Of a stretch of 64,000 bases of DNA, positions 50,689-57,941 are shown in pieces (position 1 is the first letter of the stretch; every line of letters begins with the position of its first letter). The notes under the pieces were generated by a model. That model ran no database searches and was not told where the DNA came from. It worked only from the letters and a program-made list of their open reading frames with translations. This DNA comes from Lewinellaceae bacterium (GTDB taxonomy: Bacteria; Bacteroidota; Bacteroidia; Chitinophagales; Saprospiraceae): contig JACJYP010000002.1 of assembly GCA_020636045.1 (NCBI GenBank), positions 421,501 to 485,500 on the forward strand, read 5' to 3'. Position numbers and translations under genes: made by a program.

Positions 50689-51498
50689 ATGAACTGGCTA
50701 TCCATTTACTTTTATCCGCTGGAAACACCCGATGTGTTCCTGGCCCGCGGTGTCAAACCTTTTCTGGAACAATTCGTATGGCCGGTGAAAGGCGCCCGCG
50801 CTTTTTTTGTCCGCTACGACGACGAGCAGGGGCGGCATATCCGCCTGCGCATCCGTGGGGAGGATCAGTGGCTTGAAGAGCAGTTGCGTCCGGTGCTGGA
50901 AGGCTGGTTTGCCGATCGCGGCGAATGGCGCGAGGTTCCTTACGAACCGGAAACGGAGCGTTTTGGCGGCCCGGATAGCCTTGCTCTGGCCGAGGAATAT
51001 TTTCACATATCCACCCGCGTCGTGCTCGACCGGATCAAGAGGGAAGGATTCACCTACGGCGATGCGATGTTCGATGCCCTGCGCATGCATGTGATCACCG
51101 CTTTTGCTGCCGGACTCGGGCGCGAAAAAACGGCCTGGTATTTTGCGCGGCTCTGCGAACAATGGATACCGGTCTTCCTCAGCCCGGCTGACGGTCCTGC
51201 TCTTGACGAAGCAGGGCAACAAGATCTGCTGGAACGCTTCGGACAGCAGTTCGATCCGCAAAAAGAAGACCTGCGCATGGCCCTCGGCGAGTTGTGGAAG
51301 GCCCTGGAGGTGGAAAAATTCGATACCGATCAGCCCGAATGGCTGCGCTGGCTGCGCGGTAACCAGTTGATCCTGAAAGATTTCGGTGATAAACTGGAAA
51401 AAGTGCTGCCCAGCCTGATACACCTCGACAACAACCGCCTCGGCATCGTCAATCAGGACGAGGTGTACCTCAACTATATTTTGTCGAAAGCACTGTAA
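50689..51498 (+). CDS. Stand-alone thiopeptide-type bacteriocin biosynthesis domain protein (LanB C-terminal/SpaB_C-like)
   Basis: 269 aa from the ATG at 50689; the longer open frame upstream runs through the tRNA and is not coding. The protein matches the SpaB_C/glutamate-elimination-like domain of lantibiotic dehydratases: WLSIYFYPLETPDVFLARGV, VKPFLEQFVWPVKGARAFFV, RYDDEQGRHIRLRIRGED, YEPETERFGGPDSLALAEEY, FHISTRVVLDRIKREGF and the C-terminal WLRWLRGNQLILKDFGDKLE. No LanB N-terminal domain, cyclase, precursor peptide or transporter is nearby, so this is an orphan. It may act with genes elsewhere or have another role. Confidence 0.82.
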   Translation: MNWLSIYFYPLETPDVFLARGVKPFLEQFVWPVKGARAFFVRYDDEQGRHIRLRIRGEDQWLEEQLRPVLEGWFADRGEWREVPYEPETERFGGPDSLALAEEYFHISTRVVLDRIKREGFTYGDAMFDALRMHVITAFAAGLGREKTAWYFARLCEQWIPVFLSPADGPALDEAGQQDLLERFGQQFDPQKEDLRMALGELWKALEVEKFDTDQPEWLRWLRGNQLILKDFGDKLEKVLPSLIHLDNNRLGIVNQDEVYLNYILSKAL

Positions 51499-51658
51499 TC
51501 ACTGGTGCGACAGGTTTTTTCTGTTTTTTGTAATGTTGTGTGCCAATCGCTACCTGCATTTTGCTGCGGACAAGCGCTGTATGCAACCAATCTGCGGTTT
51601 GGTATTTCTAAAAAGGACACACAATTCACAATATTCACGAACGAAAACACCTCACACC

Positions 51659-52078
51659 ATGAAAGAAGTAATGCTGATCCTGCATTTTATCGGCTTGGCC
51701 ATGGGGCTCGGCACCAGCCTGGCCTTTATGTTCCTGGGCATGGCGAGCGCAAAAATGGAAGAAGCCGAAGCCCGTACATTCCGGATGAACACACTGGCGC
51801 TCGCCAAAATGGGCCATATCGGGCTCACCCTGCTGGTCCTGACCGGCCTTTACCTGATCACCCCGTACTGGAGCGTGCTCGGCGAAATGCCTTTGCTGAT
51901 CGCAAAACTGGTACTGGTGCTGGTGCTCGGCGCGCTGATCGGGATCATCTCGGCAACGATCAAAAAAGTGAAAAACGGGGTTCCCGGCGCCGACATCTCA
52001 AAAGTGGAGCCGCTTGGAAAACTGTCGCTGCTGACCGGCCTGCTCATCGTGATCCTGGCGGTTTTGTCGTTCCATTGA
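51659..52078 (+). CDS. Small four-helix integral membrane protein
   Basis: 139 aa from the ATG at 51659; the upstream in-frame extension has no support. Four predicted transmembrane helices: VMLILHFIGLAMGLGTSLAF, MGHIGLTLLVLTGLYLITPY, LLIAKLVLVLVLGALIGIIS, LLTGLLIVILAVLSFH. The layout resembles small CopD/DUF2269-like membrane proteins, but I cannot assign a family with certainty. His9 and His51 inside helices might bind haem or metal (speculative). Function unknown. Confidence 0.7.
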   Translation: MKEVMLILHFIGLAMGLGTSLAFMFLGMASAKMEEAEARTFRMNTLALAKMGHIGLTLLVLTGLYLITPYWSVLGEMPLLIAKLVLVLVLGALIGIISATIKKVKNGVPGADISKVEPLGKLSLLTGLLIVILAVLSFH

Positions 52079-52103
52079 TATCGAACCGGCGGATTGATGC
52101 TAA

Positions 52104-52253
52104 ATGCTGCGCGCTTTCGTGACAAAGCGACAAGGTTTGTTGTTCAAAGAACACAAGTTGTGGAATAAAGAACAAAAAGGCTTGTTAAAAGAACCAACAC
52201 AACGGATCAAAGAACAAGCCTCGTTGTCAAAAGAACAAAGACCCGTGTTCTAA
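52104..52253 (+). pseudogene. 49-codon ORF of heptapeptide repeats, possibly a decayed gene
   Basis: From ATG 52104 the frame reads MLRAFVT and then six heptads: KRQGLLF, KEHKLWN, KEQKGLL, KEPTQRI, KEQASLS, KEQRPVF, then TAA. After the stop the same frame continues as *RQT*RI, KEHTSLF, KEQQALL, KEPRSLL and another stop at 52335. The 21-bp period never breaks, only stop codons interrupt it, as expected of a former longer coding repeat or of a repeat that merely lacks frame pressure. It is not known whether it is translated. Confidence 0.35.
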
Positions 52254-52334
52254 CGACAAACATAACGGATAAAAGAACACACGTCGTTGTTTAAAGAACA
52301 ACAAGCCTTGTTGAAAGAACCAAGGTCGTTGTTA
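52125..52334. repeat. Degenerate 21-bp tandem repeat, 10 units
   Basis: Exactly ten 21-bp units with no indels, consensus close to AAAGAACAACAAGCCTTGTTG. The most conserved part is AAAGAAC at each unit start; the end of many units is TTGTT. Within a unit CAACAA and TTGTTG can pair. The array fills the gap between the membrane-protein gene and the GNAT gene, and is more AT-rich than its surroundings. Confidence 0.85.
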
Positions 52335-52398
52335 TAACAACAAAGAGAGCGGCTCTTTTAGCACAAAGCCTTGCAGCAAACTACTGAAACCTGTATTT

Positions 52399-52437
52399 TC
52401 TGTCCCGGCGGGTGACTTGATCACCCGACGGGACAGA
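52399..52437. repeat. 17-bp inverted repeat upstream of GNAT gene
   Basis: TCTGTCCCGGCGGGTGA (52399-52415) pairs with TCACCCGACGGGACAGA (52421-52437) with a single mismatch and a 5-nt loop, 30 nt before the GNAT ATG. It could terminate readthrough from the left or act in the 5' leader. Confidence 0.7.
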
Positions 52438-52467
52438 ATGAATTTTGCTATTCGTAAAACCACACCC

Positions 52468-52923
52468 ATGCTTACCCGCACCACCTCCACCCATCCCGAT
52501 TTCCTCGCTCTGGTTGCGCGCCTGGATGCCGAACTGGCCGAGCGCGACGGCGACGATCACGCTTTTTACGCGCAGTTCAATAAAACCGTCCTTCTCAATG
52601 AGGTTGTAGTAGCCTACGAAGATGACAAACCGGTGGCTTGTGGAGCTTTGCGCGCCTTTGCGCCGCGGGTGATGGAAGTCAAGCGCATGTACACCCTGCC
52701 CAAATACCGGGGCCGGGGCATCGCCGCGCGGGTATTGACCGAACTGGAAGCCTGGGCCGGTGAATTGTCCTGCGAAAAGTGCATCCTCGAAACGGGCAAA
52801 CGGCAACCCGAGGCCATCGCCCTTTATGAAAAGAATGGCTACCGGTTCATCCCCAACTACGGGCAGTACAGCACGGTGGACAACAGCGTCTGTTTTGAAA
52901 AAGTGATCGGGAAAAAGGTTTAA
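52468..52923 (+). CDS. GNAT-family acetyltransferase
   Basis: 151 aa from the ATG at 52468, which lies just after the hairpin; the earlier frame start at 52417 falls inside the hairpin. GNAT motifs: VVVAYEDDKPVACGALRAFA, VMEVKRMYTLPKYRGRGIAA (acetyl-CoA loop KYRGRGIA), RVLTELEAWAGELSCEKCIL and ALYEKNGYRFIPNYGQY. Substrate unknown. Convergent with the alpha/beta hydrolase, overlapping it by 4 bp at the stop codons (TTAA). Confidence 0.9.
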   Translation: MLTRTTSTHPDFLALVARLDAELAERDGDDHAFYAQFNKTVLLNEVVVAYEDDKPVACGALRAFAPRVMEVKRMYTLPKYRGRGIAARVLTELEAWAGELSCEKCILETGKRQPEAIALYEKNGYRFIPNYGQYSTVDNSVCFEKVIGKKV

Positions 52924-53792
52924 CCGGTTTTAGGAGTCCTGAGGAATTTCACCACCTCCCGCACCACCGCAGGGTCCTGCATGCGATGGCCTAGTCCCTT
53001 CGTTTCCAGATAACGCGCCTGCCAGGATTCGGCGATCCGGCGACCTTCTGCCACCGGCGCCACCTCGTCGTCGCGATCGTGTAGCACAAAGCCTTCGATA
53101 TCGGTGAGCAGAGCGGCTTTTTTCGCGATGGAATATTCTTCTACCGGCACGCCGCTGCGCCGCTCGATCTCGCGCGCGATGCCGCCAAGCACAGTGTCGC
53201 CGACCCCCAGGATTTTGCCGAAATCCTCGATCACACGTTTTGATTCCGCGAAGACACCGAGCAGCACCATCTTTTCTGGGTACGGTACCTGCAACATGGC
53301 CGTGCTCATCACCGCCGCCGCGCCGCCCAGCGAATGGCCTACCATGGCGTAGAGCGGCTTTCCCCTGCGCGCTACGAGGTCGCTGACGGCCCGGCTGTAC
53401 CGGATCACGTTGAGCAGTTTACCCCCTGAGCCGCCGCTGGCCGGTGCATCGAAGGCGTGCACCGTAAAACCCGCCGCGTGCATGCCGCGGATAAAATGCC
53501 TCCAGCGCGCGCTGTTGGATTCCCAGCCGTGCAGGCACAGCACTTCCGGGGCGTCTTCCCGTTCGGAGGCCCAGGTGTATCCGCTCATGCGGTATTTGCA
53601 GGAGCGAAAGAAGAACGGCGATGCCGTGGCGAGAAAATGACGGTCCTGTTCCTTGAAAGGTATGCGGCGCGGGGTGCAGAAAATGCGGAATCCGGCGCGC
53701 CCGGCGAGGGAAGGCGACACGGCAGCCAGCGCATCGAGCATTTTGCCCAGGCGCCTGACTTTTTTCATAAAGGCCTCGTGTTGTGTCGCCAT
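52920..53792 (-). CDS. Alpha/beta-hydrolase-fold esterase-like protein
   Basis: 290 aa, no signal peptide. The alpha/beta hydrolase features are the oxyanion strand VLCLHGWESNSARWRHFIRG, the nucleophile elbow YAMVGHSLGGAAAVM (Ser in GHSLGG), the acid on FVLHDRDDEVAPV and the His in LGHRMQDPAVVREVVKFL. These form a complete Ser-Asp-His triad. Likely a carboxylesterase or lipase of unknown substrate. It converges with the GNAT gene by a 4-bp overlap and is 86 bp from the outer-membrane-protein gene upstream on the same strand. Confidence 0.9.
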   Translation of the reverse strand: MATQHEAFMKKVRRLGKMLDALAAVSPSLAGRAGFRIFCTPRRIPFKEQDRHFLATASPFFFRSCKYRMSGYTWASEREDAPEVLCLHGWESNSARWRHFIRGMHAAGFTVHAFDAPASGGSGGKLLNVIRYSRAVSDLVARRGKPLYAMVGHSLGGAAAVMSTAMLQVPYPEKMVLLGVFAESKRVIEDFGKILGVGDTVLGGIAREIERRSGVPVEEYSIAKKAALLTDIEGFVLHDRDDEVAPVAEGRRIAESWQARYLETKGLGHRMQDPAVVREVVKFLRTPKTG

Positions 53793-53802
53793 GATTTTAC
53801 TG

Positions 53803-53873
53803 TTGTCCTTCGCCGCAGGCGAATCAGCCTTTCAGGTCACCAATACAAGCAATTTCGCCTGCGGCAAAGGACA
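53803..53873. repeat. 21-bp inverted repeat with 29-nt loop
   Basis: Arm 53803-53823 and arm 53853-53873 match at 20 of 21 positions when reversed and complemented (core TTCGCCGCAGGCGAA-like). It lies between two leftward genes, after the outer-membrane-protein stop, and is a likely terminator or processing hairpin. Confidence 0.7.
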
Positions 53874-53878
53874 AAACG

Positions 53879-55207
53879 CTATTCGAAGCGGCGCTTGTAG
53901 AACCAGCTATTGTCGTTGAGCGTAAAGCCCAGCGTGATGCGGAAGTACGTCTCTTCCACGGAAGTGCCTTTGCCGAGCCGGCCGAGTTCGAACGCGGTGT
54001 TGACGAATGATGTTTGCTGCCGGGGTAAAGTAACCGGAAACCCGAACCCGAAGGAAAGGCCGAGGTCGTCGAGTCCCTTGCCATCGATGACGCGCGGGTC
54101 CTGGCGGAAGTACCCGCCTGCGCGCAGCCGGATGCGTTTTGCGTAGTTGTTATACGAGGCAAAGTCGGGGATGAACTCGATGCCAGCCGATACGGACACG
54201 GTGTTGCGGAAGGTGCCGGGGCGCGCGTCGTTGCGGTAGGCCGACCAGCCGGCGTAGCCAAATTCGGCGCCGACTTTCAGTTTGTTGGCTTTTACATACT
54301 GTACGCCTGCGCTGAAACTTGCGGGCAGGGTAATATCCTGCCGCATATTGAACGCCGATTCGAGTGTGTCGGCATCGTCGTACTGGCCGTTGCTGAGCAG
54401 GCCGCGGCTGCGGATAAAGAGATTGTCGAAAGTAGAGCCAATGTTGTGCTTGCTTTCGCCGGTGGCGCCGACGGTGACCCAGCGCGTAGGCACGGTATTA
54501 TCGTTTTCGGCCGTTTCAAGCACGAAGTCGTGCTGCACGCCGAGTTTCCACACAAAGCCGCTCACACTGAGGTCCTGGCGGCGGTTATTGAAAAAGGTCG
54601 GCAGGCTGTCGGCGAACGTCGTGGTGTTCTCGTAAACGGATTTGCCGAACACCCAGCCCAGATTGAGGCCAAAAGCGGTGTTTTTGTATTTGGCGGCGTT
54701 GCTCCAGGTCAGTTTGTAGGTGCCGCCGCTGCCCTCGAAGGTGTTGATCACGATGCCTAGGTCGGGCAGGGTGTCGATCGTCTGCACATTGTAGCCCACG
54801 ATCGAATAGGGCGTAATGGCGACGCCCATGCCGAACTGCCAGGGCGACTTCACTTTGTCGAGCGCCTCGTTGATCGGGCTTCTCAGGGTAAAACCCAGTG
54901 CGGCGTAAGCCATATTGCCGCTCCAGTCGTCTTTGGACGAAGTGGCGGTGGAGAGATGGCTGTACTTGGCGTATAGTCCTGTTTCCAGTGCCGTTGCGCG
55001 CAGAAAAGCGTAGGATGCCGGGTTCAGCAGGTTCAGGTGGTACACGTCGTGAAATGCCGCCGACTGTCCGCCCCAGGCTGCCTGATTGGCAAAATACTGG
55101 TTGATCGGGTCGCCGAAGCCGTATCTGGAGTAAGGGGAATTTTGCTTGGGTTGCGCGAAAAGAGCGCCGCAGGTCAAAAGGAGCAGGGAAATAAAGAGTG
55201 ATCTCAT
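53879..55207 (-). CDS. Outer-membrane beta-barrel protein
   Basis: 442 aa. Signal peptide MRSLFISLLLLTCGALFAQ, then SPYSRYGFGDPINQYFANQA, a start seen in a Bacteroidota outer-membrane family often annotated as hypothetical or PorV/FadL-like. Alternating hydrophobic strands (WQFGMGVAITPYSIVGYNVQ, AFGLNLGWVFGKSVYENTTT, LKVGAEFGYAGWSAYRNDAR, SVSAGIEFIPDFASYNNYAK, IRLRAGGYFRQDPR, ITLGFTLNDNSWFYKRRFE) indicate a barrel of about 14 strands. The last residue pattern ends in aromatic/charged FYKRRFE. Next upstream on the same strand is coaX across the MITE. A long-chain fatty-acid role is only a guess. Confidence 0.75.
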   Translation of the reverse strand: MRSLFISLLLLTCGALFAQPKQNSPYSRYGFGDPINQYFANQAAWGGQSAAFHDVYHLNLLNPASYAFLRATALETGLYAKYSHLSTATSSKDDWSGNMAYAALGFTLRSPINEALDKVKSPWQFGMGVAITPYSIVGYNVQTIDTLPDLGIVINTFEGSGGTYKLTWSNAAKYKNTAFGLNLGWVFGKSVYENTTTFADSLPTFFNNRRQDLSVSGFVWKLGVQHDFVLETAENDNTVPTRWVTVGATGESKHNIGSTFDNLFIRSRGLLSNGQYDDADTLESAFNMRQDITLPASFSAGVQYVKANKLKVGAEFGYAGWSAYRNDARPGTFRNTVSVSAGIEFIPDFASYNNYAKRIRLRAGGYFRQDPRVIDGKGLDDLGLSFGFGFPVTLPRQQTSFVNTAFELGRLGKGTSVEETYFRITLGFTLNDNSWFYKRRFE

Positions 55208-55314
55208 GGACTCGTTTTATGCCACCCGAATAAAGTTAAAGGGCTGCTTCGGGTGCTTTTTTCGTGTGTAAATATGCGTTTTAGACGGGTTTTTTGTTGT
55301 TTATGTTCGAGTTA
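55208..55314. other. Promoter region of the outer-membrane-protein gene
   Basis: A near-consensus TAACTTTA lies at 55232-55239 on the minus strand, about 25 nt before the ATG. Otherwise the stretch is featureless up to the MITE-like element. Confidence 0.4.
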
Positions 55315-55534
55315 TTCATCCCCCCTGCCCCCCTTCAAAGGGGGAGGAAGAGCGCTGCTTCGCAGCGCATTCAGGAAGACTATCTGCTATGGTCACGTAC
55401 TGGACCGGATGTCGGTGCTGATAGCCGGTCTTTATAAAGGAGGTTGCCATCAATATTTTCTTTAAACCCTTGCCCCACAAGATGTTGCGCAGCAACATTT
55501 CGTTCCCCCTTTGAAGGGGGGCAGGGGGGATGAA
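55315..55534. mobile_element. MITE-like element, 220 bp with perfect 31-bp terminal inverted repeats
   Basis: The ends 55315-55345 and 55504-55534 are exact 31-bp inverted complements (starting TTCATCCCCCCTGCCCCCCT). Inside there is no ORF of note, but two further small palindromes (GCGCTGCTTCGCAGCGC at 55352-55368 and TGTTGCGCAGCAACA at 55483-55497). This is the form of a non-autonomous transposon or a REP-type repeat. I saw no target duplication at the flanks. Confidence 0.75.
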
Positions 55535-55621
55535 CACGCGAAGAACAGATCAAATCCATATCCCTGTAGAAAAAACGGTTCTGAAAGCACCACGCCATTC
55601 ATTTCCCTTGTTGCCCGATAT

Positions 55622-56350
55622 TCATCTTGTGTTATGCTGCAGAATATGGTTTAGTCCGTACAGCGTCAGGTCGGGTTCGTGGATTAGCGGCTGCACCTGC
55701 CCCAGCCAGGGCTGAAAAAAGCCGGCGTCGCCGCCGGTGATGATCGTTTTTAGCGGTCCGTAACGGGCGTTGAACAGGCGAACGAAGCCTTCTATCTCCA
55801 GCGCCGCGCCGCGCAAGGCCCCGTTTTGCAGCGCCGTTTCGGTGCTTTCGCCGGCAAAATGCTCCGGCATATGCATGTCCACTTCCGGCAGCCGCGCCGT
55901 AAAATGGTGCATGGCGCGAATCCGCATCCTGGCGCCGGGAGCGATGTTGCCGCCGTGGTACACCGCATCTTCGCTCAGCACGTCGTACTTGATGCAGGTG
56001 CCGCAATCGACCACCAGGCAAGCCTCGCCGGGAAACAGCGCCTGTGCGCCGGCCACGGCCGCCAGGCGGTCTTTGCCAAGCGTCAGAGGCGTTTTATACC
56101 GGTTTTCAAAAGGCAACGGGGTCTTGTGCGTCAACTCCAGTACGTCGTAATGGGTATCCAGTATTTCGCGCTGTGCCTCGCTTGGTTCGGCGACCGACGA
56201 CACGATGACGCGATCCACTCCGGCAGCGTTGCCAAACGCAGGCAAATCCTTTAACGCCCAGTCGGTCCAAATCGCTTGCTCGACCAGTTCTTTTCCCTTG
56301 AACAAGCCGATCTTGATGCGCGTATTGCCGATGTCGAGCGCCAGATTCAT
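55622..56350 (-). CDS. coaX: Type III pantothenate kinase
   Basis: 242 aa, typical CoaX length. Actin-like ATPase motifs: MNLALDIGNTRIKIGLFKG (phosphate-1), RVIVSSVAEP, LGKDRLAAVAGAQALFPGEA, CLVVDCGTCIKYDVLSEDAV (phosphate-2, Asp and Gly-Thr), HGGNIAPGARMRIRAMHHFT and ALQNGALRGAALEIEGFVRL, IITGGDAGFF. It phosphorylates pantothenate in CoA synthesis, using a monovalent cation and no feedback by CoA. A TACATTTG -7 box ends 10 nt before the ATG. Confidence 0.95.
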   Translation of the reverse strand: MNLALDIGNTRIKIGLFKGKELVEQAIWTDWALKDLPAFGNAAGVDRVIVSSVAEPSEAQREILDTHYDVLELTHKTPLPFENRYKTPLTLGKDRLAAVAGAQALFPGEACLVVDCGTCIKYDVLSEDAVYHGGNIAPGARMRIRAMHHFTARLPEVDMHMPEHFAGESTETALQNGALRGAALEIEGFVRLFNARYGPLKTIITGGDAGFFQPWLGQVQPLIHEPDLTLYGLNHILQHNTR

Positions 56351-56360
56351 TTTGCGGCCG

Positions 56361-56368
56361 CAAATGTA
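56361..56368 (-). promoter_or_regulatory. -7 box for coaX
   Basis: TACATTTG on the minus strand matches TAnnTTTG and lies 10 nt before the coaX ATG, implying a very short leader. No clear -33 TTTG. Confidence 0.5.
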
Positions 56369-56588
56369 GGAAGGAATTGGGGTTTTGGCCTTTTCCGGCC
56401 CTGAATTATCACCGAGGGCGCGATAGAAACCGGAAATTGTGAAACTGGAAACTGGAAATTAGAAATTGTGAAACGGAGATGTTGGGAACCGGGTGGGTGA
56501 GTGGCAGATGGGAATGCGGTTCAGGCTCAATGGATTGGGAATCCGCTGAAATGCCCTTGAATACAGGCCAGAAGAACAAAAGTGTTTT
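56369..56588. other. Intergenic, low-complexity GAAACTGGAAATT repeats
   Basis: Between coaX and rpoD, 56427-56475 is a run of imperfect direct repeats of the form GAAACTGGAAATT (GAAACCGGAAATTGTGAAAC, TGGAAACTGGAAATTAGAAA). No gene or terminator was identified; the rest shows nothing supported. Confidence 0.4.
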
Positions 56589-57458
56589 TTATCCGAGGTA
56601 AGATTTTAGCACGTCGCGGTTGTATGACTTGCGCAGACGGCGGATCGCGCGTTCCTTGATCTGGCGCACGCGTTCGCGGGTGAGGCCGTACAGTTCGGCG
56701 ATCTCTTCGAGGGTGAGGGGCTTGTAGCCGTTGAGGCCGTAATAGGAGGCGATCACCTCCATTTCGCGGGGGGAAAGGATGTTAAGGCCCTGCGCGACTT
56801 CTTCGCGCAGCGACTCGGCCATGAGTTCGAGATCGGGTTCGTCGGAATCTTCGGGCACCATCACGTCGAGCATGGTGGCATCGCCTTCTTCCGTGCCGGC
56901 GAGCGGCGCGTCGAGCGATACGTGGCGGATGCCGCTGCGCAGCATGGTTTGCACTTCGCGCTCGGTCATGCCCAGCAGGTCGGCAAGTTCCTCGTCGGAA
57001 GGCTCGCGTTCGAATTCCTGTACAAAGGAGATATAGGCCTCGTTCACCTTGTTGTAGGAACCAACCTTGTTCAGCGGCATGCGTACGATGCGGCTGTTCT
57101 CCACGATGGCCTGCAGGATGCTCTGGCGAATCCACCAGACGGCGTAGGAAATGAATTTAAAGCCTTTGGTTTCGTCGAAACGTTTGGCGGCTTTTATAAG
57201 GCCCACATTGCCTTCGTTGATGAGGTCGGAGAGGCTAAGTCCCTGATTCTGATACTGTTTTGCTACCGATACGACGAAGCGCAGGTTGGAGCGCGTCATT
57301 TCGTCGAGCGCGTCCTGATCGCCTTCGCGGATGCGCTGTGCCAACACGACCTCCTGCTCCGGTGTGAGCATGGGAATCTTGCCAATATCGTTGAGATATT
57401 TGTCAAGTGCGAGGCTCTCGCGGGTGGTGATCTTGTGGGCAATCTTTAGCTGGCGCAT
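56589..57458 (-). CDS. rpoD: Primary (group 1) RNA polymerase sigma factor, sigma-70 family
   Basis: 289 aa, the short Bacteroidota-type housekeeping sigma that lacks long region 1.1. Region 1.2 LALDKYLNDIGKIPMLTPEQ, region 2 NLRFVVSVAKQYQNQGLSLS and DLINEGNVGLIKAAKRFDET, with KGFKFISYAVWWIRQSILQA, region 3 NKVGSYNKVNEAYISFVQEF, and region 4 LSPREMEVIASYYGLNGYKP plus TLEEIAELYGLTRERVRQIK. It recognises the TTTG/TAnnTTTG promoters noted throughout this window. An aromatic-to-acidic insert DATMLDVMVPEDSDEPDLEL separates regions 3 and 4. Confidence 0.96.
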   Translation of the reverse strand: MRQLKIAHKITTRESLALDKYLNDIGKIPMLTPEQEVVLAQRIREGDQDALDEMTRSNLRFVVSVAKQYQNQGLSLSDLINEGNVGLIKAAKRFDETKGFKFISYAVWWIRQSILQAIVENSRIVRMPLNKVGSYNKVNEAYISFVQEFEREPSDEELADLLGMTEREVQTMLRSGIRHVSLDAPLAGTEEGDATMLDVMVPEDSDEPDLELMAESLREEVAQGLNILSPREMEVIASYYGLNGYKPLTLEEIAELYGLTRERVRQIKERAIRRLRKSYNRDVLKSYLG

Positions 57459-57704
57459 AAAACAGAAAAAAGTGAAATCGCTTAATGTAAAACGATTTTC
57501 AAGCAGAAAGTTTCTTTTTGCCGCGAAAAATTAGACAAAATTGTTGACTTTGCCGGTAAAAATGGATAAGAAAAACGGCGATGCAAGGGTACGACATTCA
57601 CGGCAAACGCTTGCCGTGTTGCCGCGAATATTTCCCGCCGTATTTTCCCTACATTAAGTTTTTCAAATTCCGGCGAATACTGCGCCAATTTTGCGAAGCG
57701 GCGC

Positions 57705-57712
57705 TATTTTTG
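57705..57712 (+). promoter_or_regulatory. -7 box upstream of the giant surface-protein gene
   Basis: TATTTTTG within GCTATTTTTGC, as before rluD and trmH. If used, the giant gene has a leader of about 220 nt. No TTTG at the expected -33 distance. Confidence 0.5.
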
Positions 57713-57767
57713 CAACCGTATAACAAAGGACGTTCGCGTCCCCGGTTTTTTAATCCTTTAATCTCAT

Positions 57768-57859
57768 GAATACTTTGGCATAGTCGCCAGGTTTCCCGGC
57801 CACAGGGCTTTACAGACAGCCCCTCCGGCCTCCGGGTTGCAGGTCTCTTCAAAGTATCC
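57768..57859 (+). other. Possible structured 5' leader of the giant gene
   Basis: An outer stem GAATACTTTG (57768-57777) pairs with CAAAGTATCC (57850-57859) at 9 of 10 positions; inside it CCCGG (57795-57799) pairs with CCGGG (57832-57836), and GGGCT (57805-57809) with AGCCC (57818-57822). The nested stems would form one long hairpin with bulges in the 220-nt leader. I could not match it to a known riboswitch. Confidence 0.4.
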
Positions 57860-57941
57860 CACCTCCCAGGACTGTATTTATTTGCTCGCCTGCCACTTGT
57901 GGCTGCGACAATCCCTGTTTCCCGTAATCACAAATTCACTC

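Noticed and set aside
51505..52122. 205-codon plus-strand ORF overlapping the membrane-protein gene
   Set aside because: Shifted frame of the four-helix membrane protein, with low-complexity Arg/Pro/Gly content.
52125..52334. CRISPR array
   Set aside because: Units are contiguous and degenerate with no unique spacers, and there are no cas genes.
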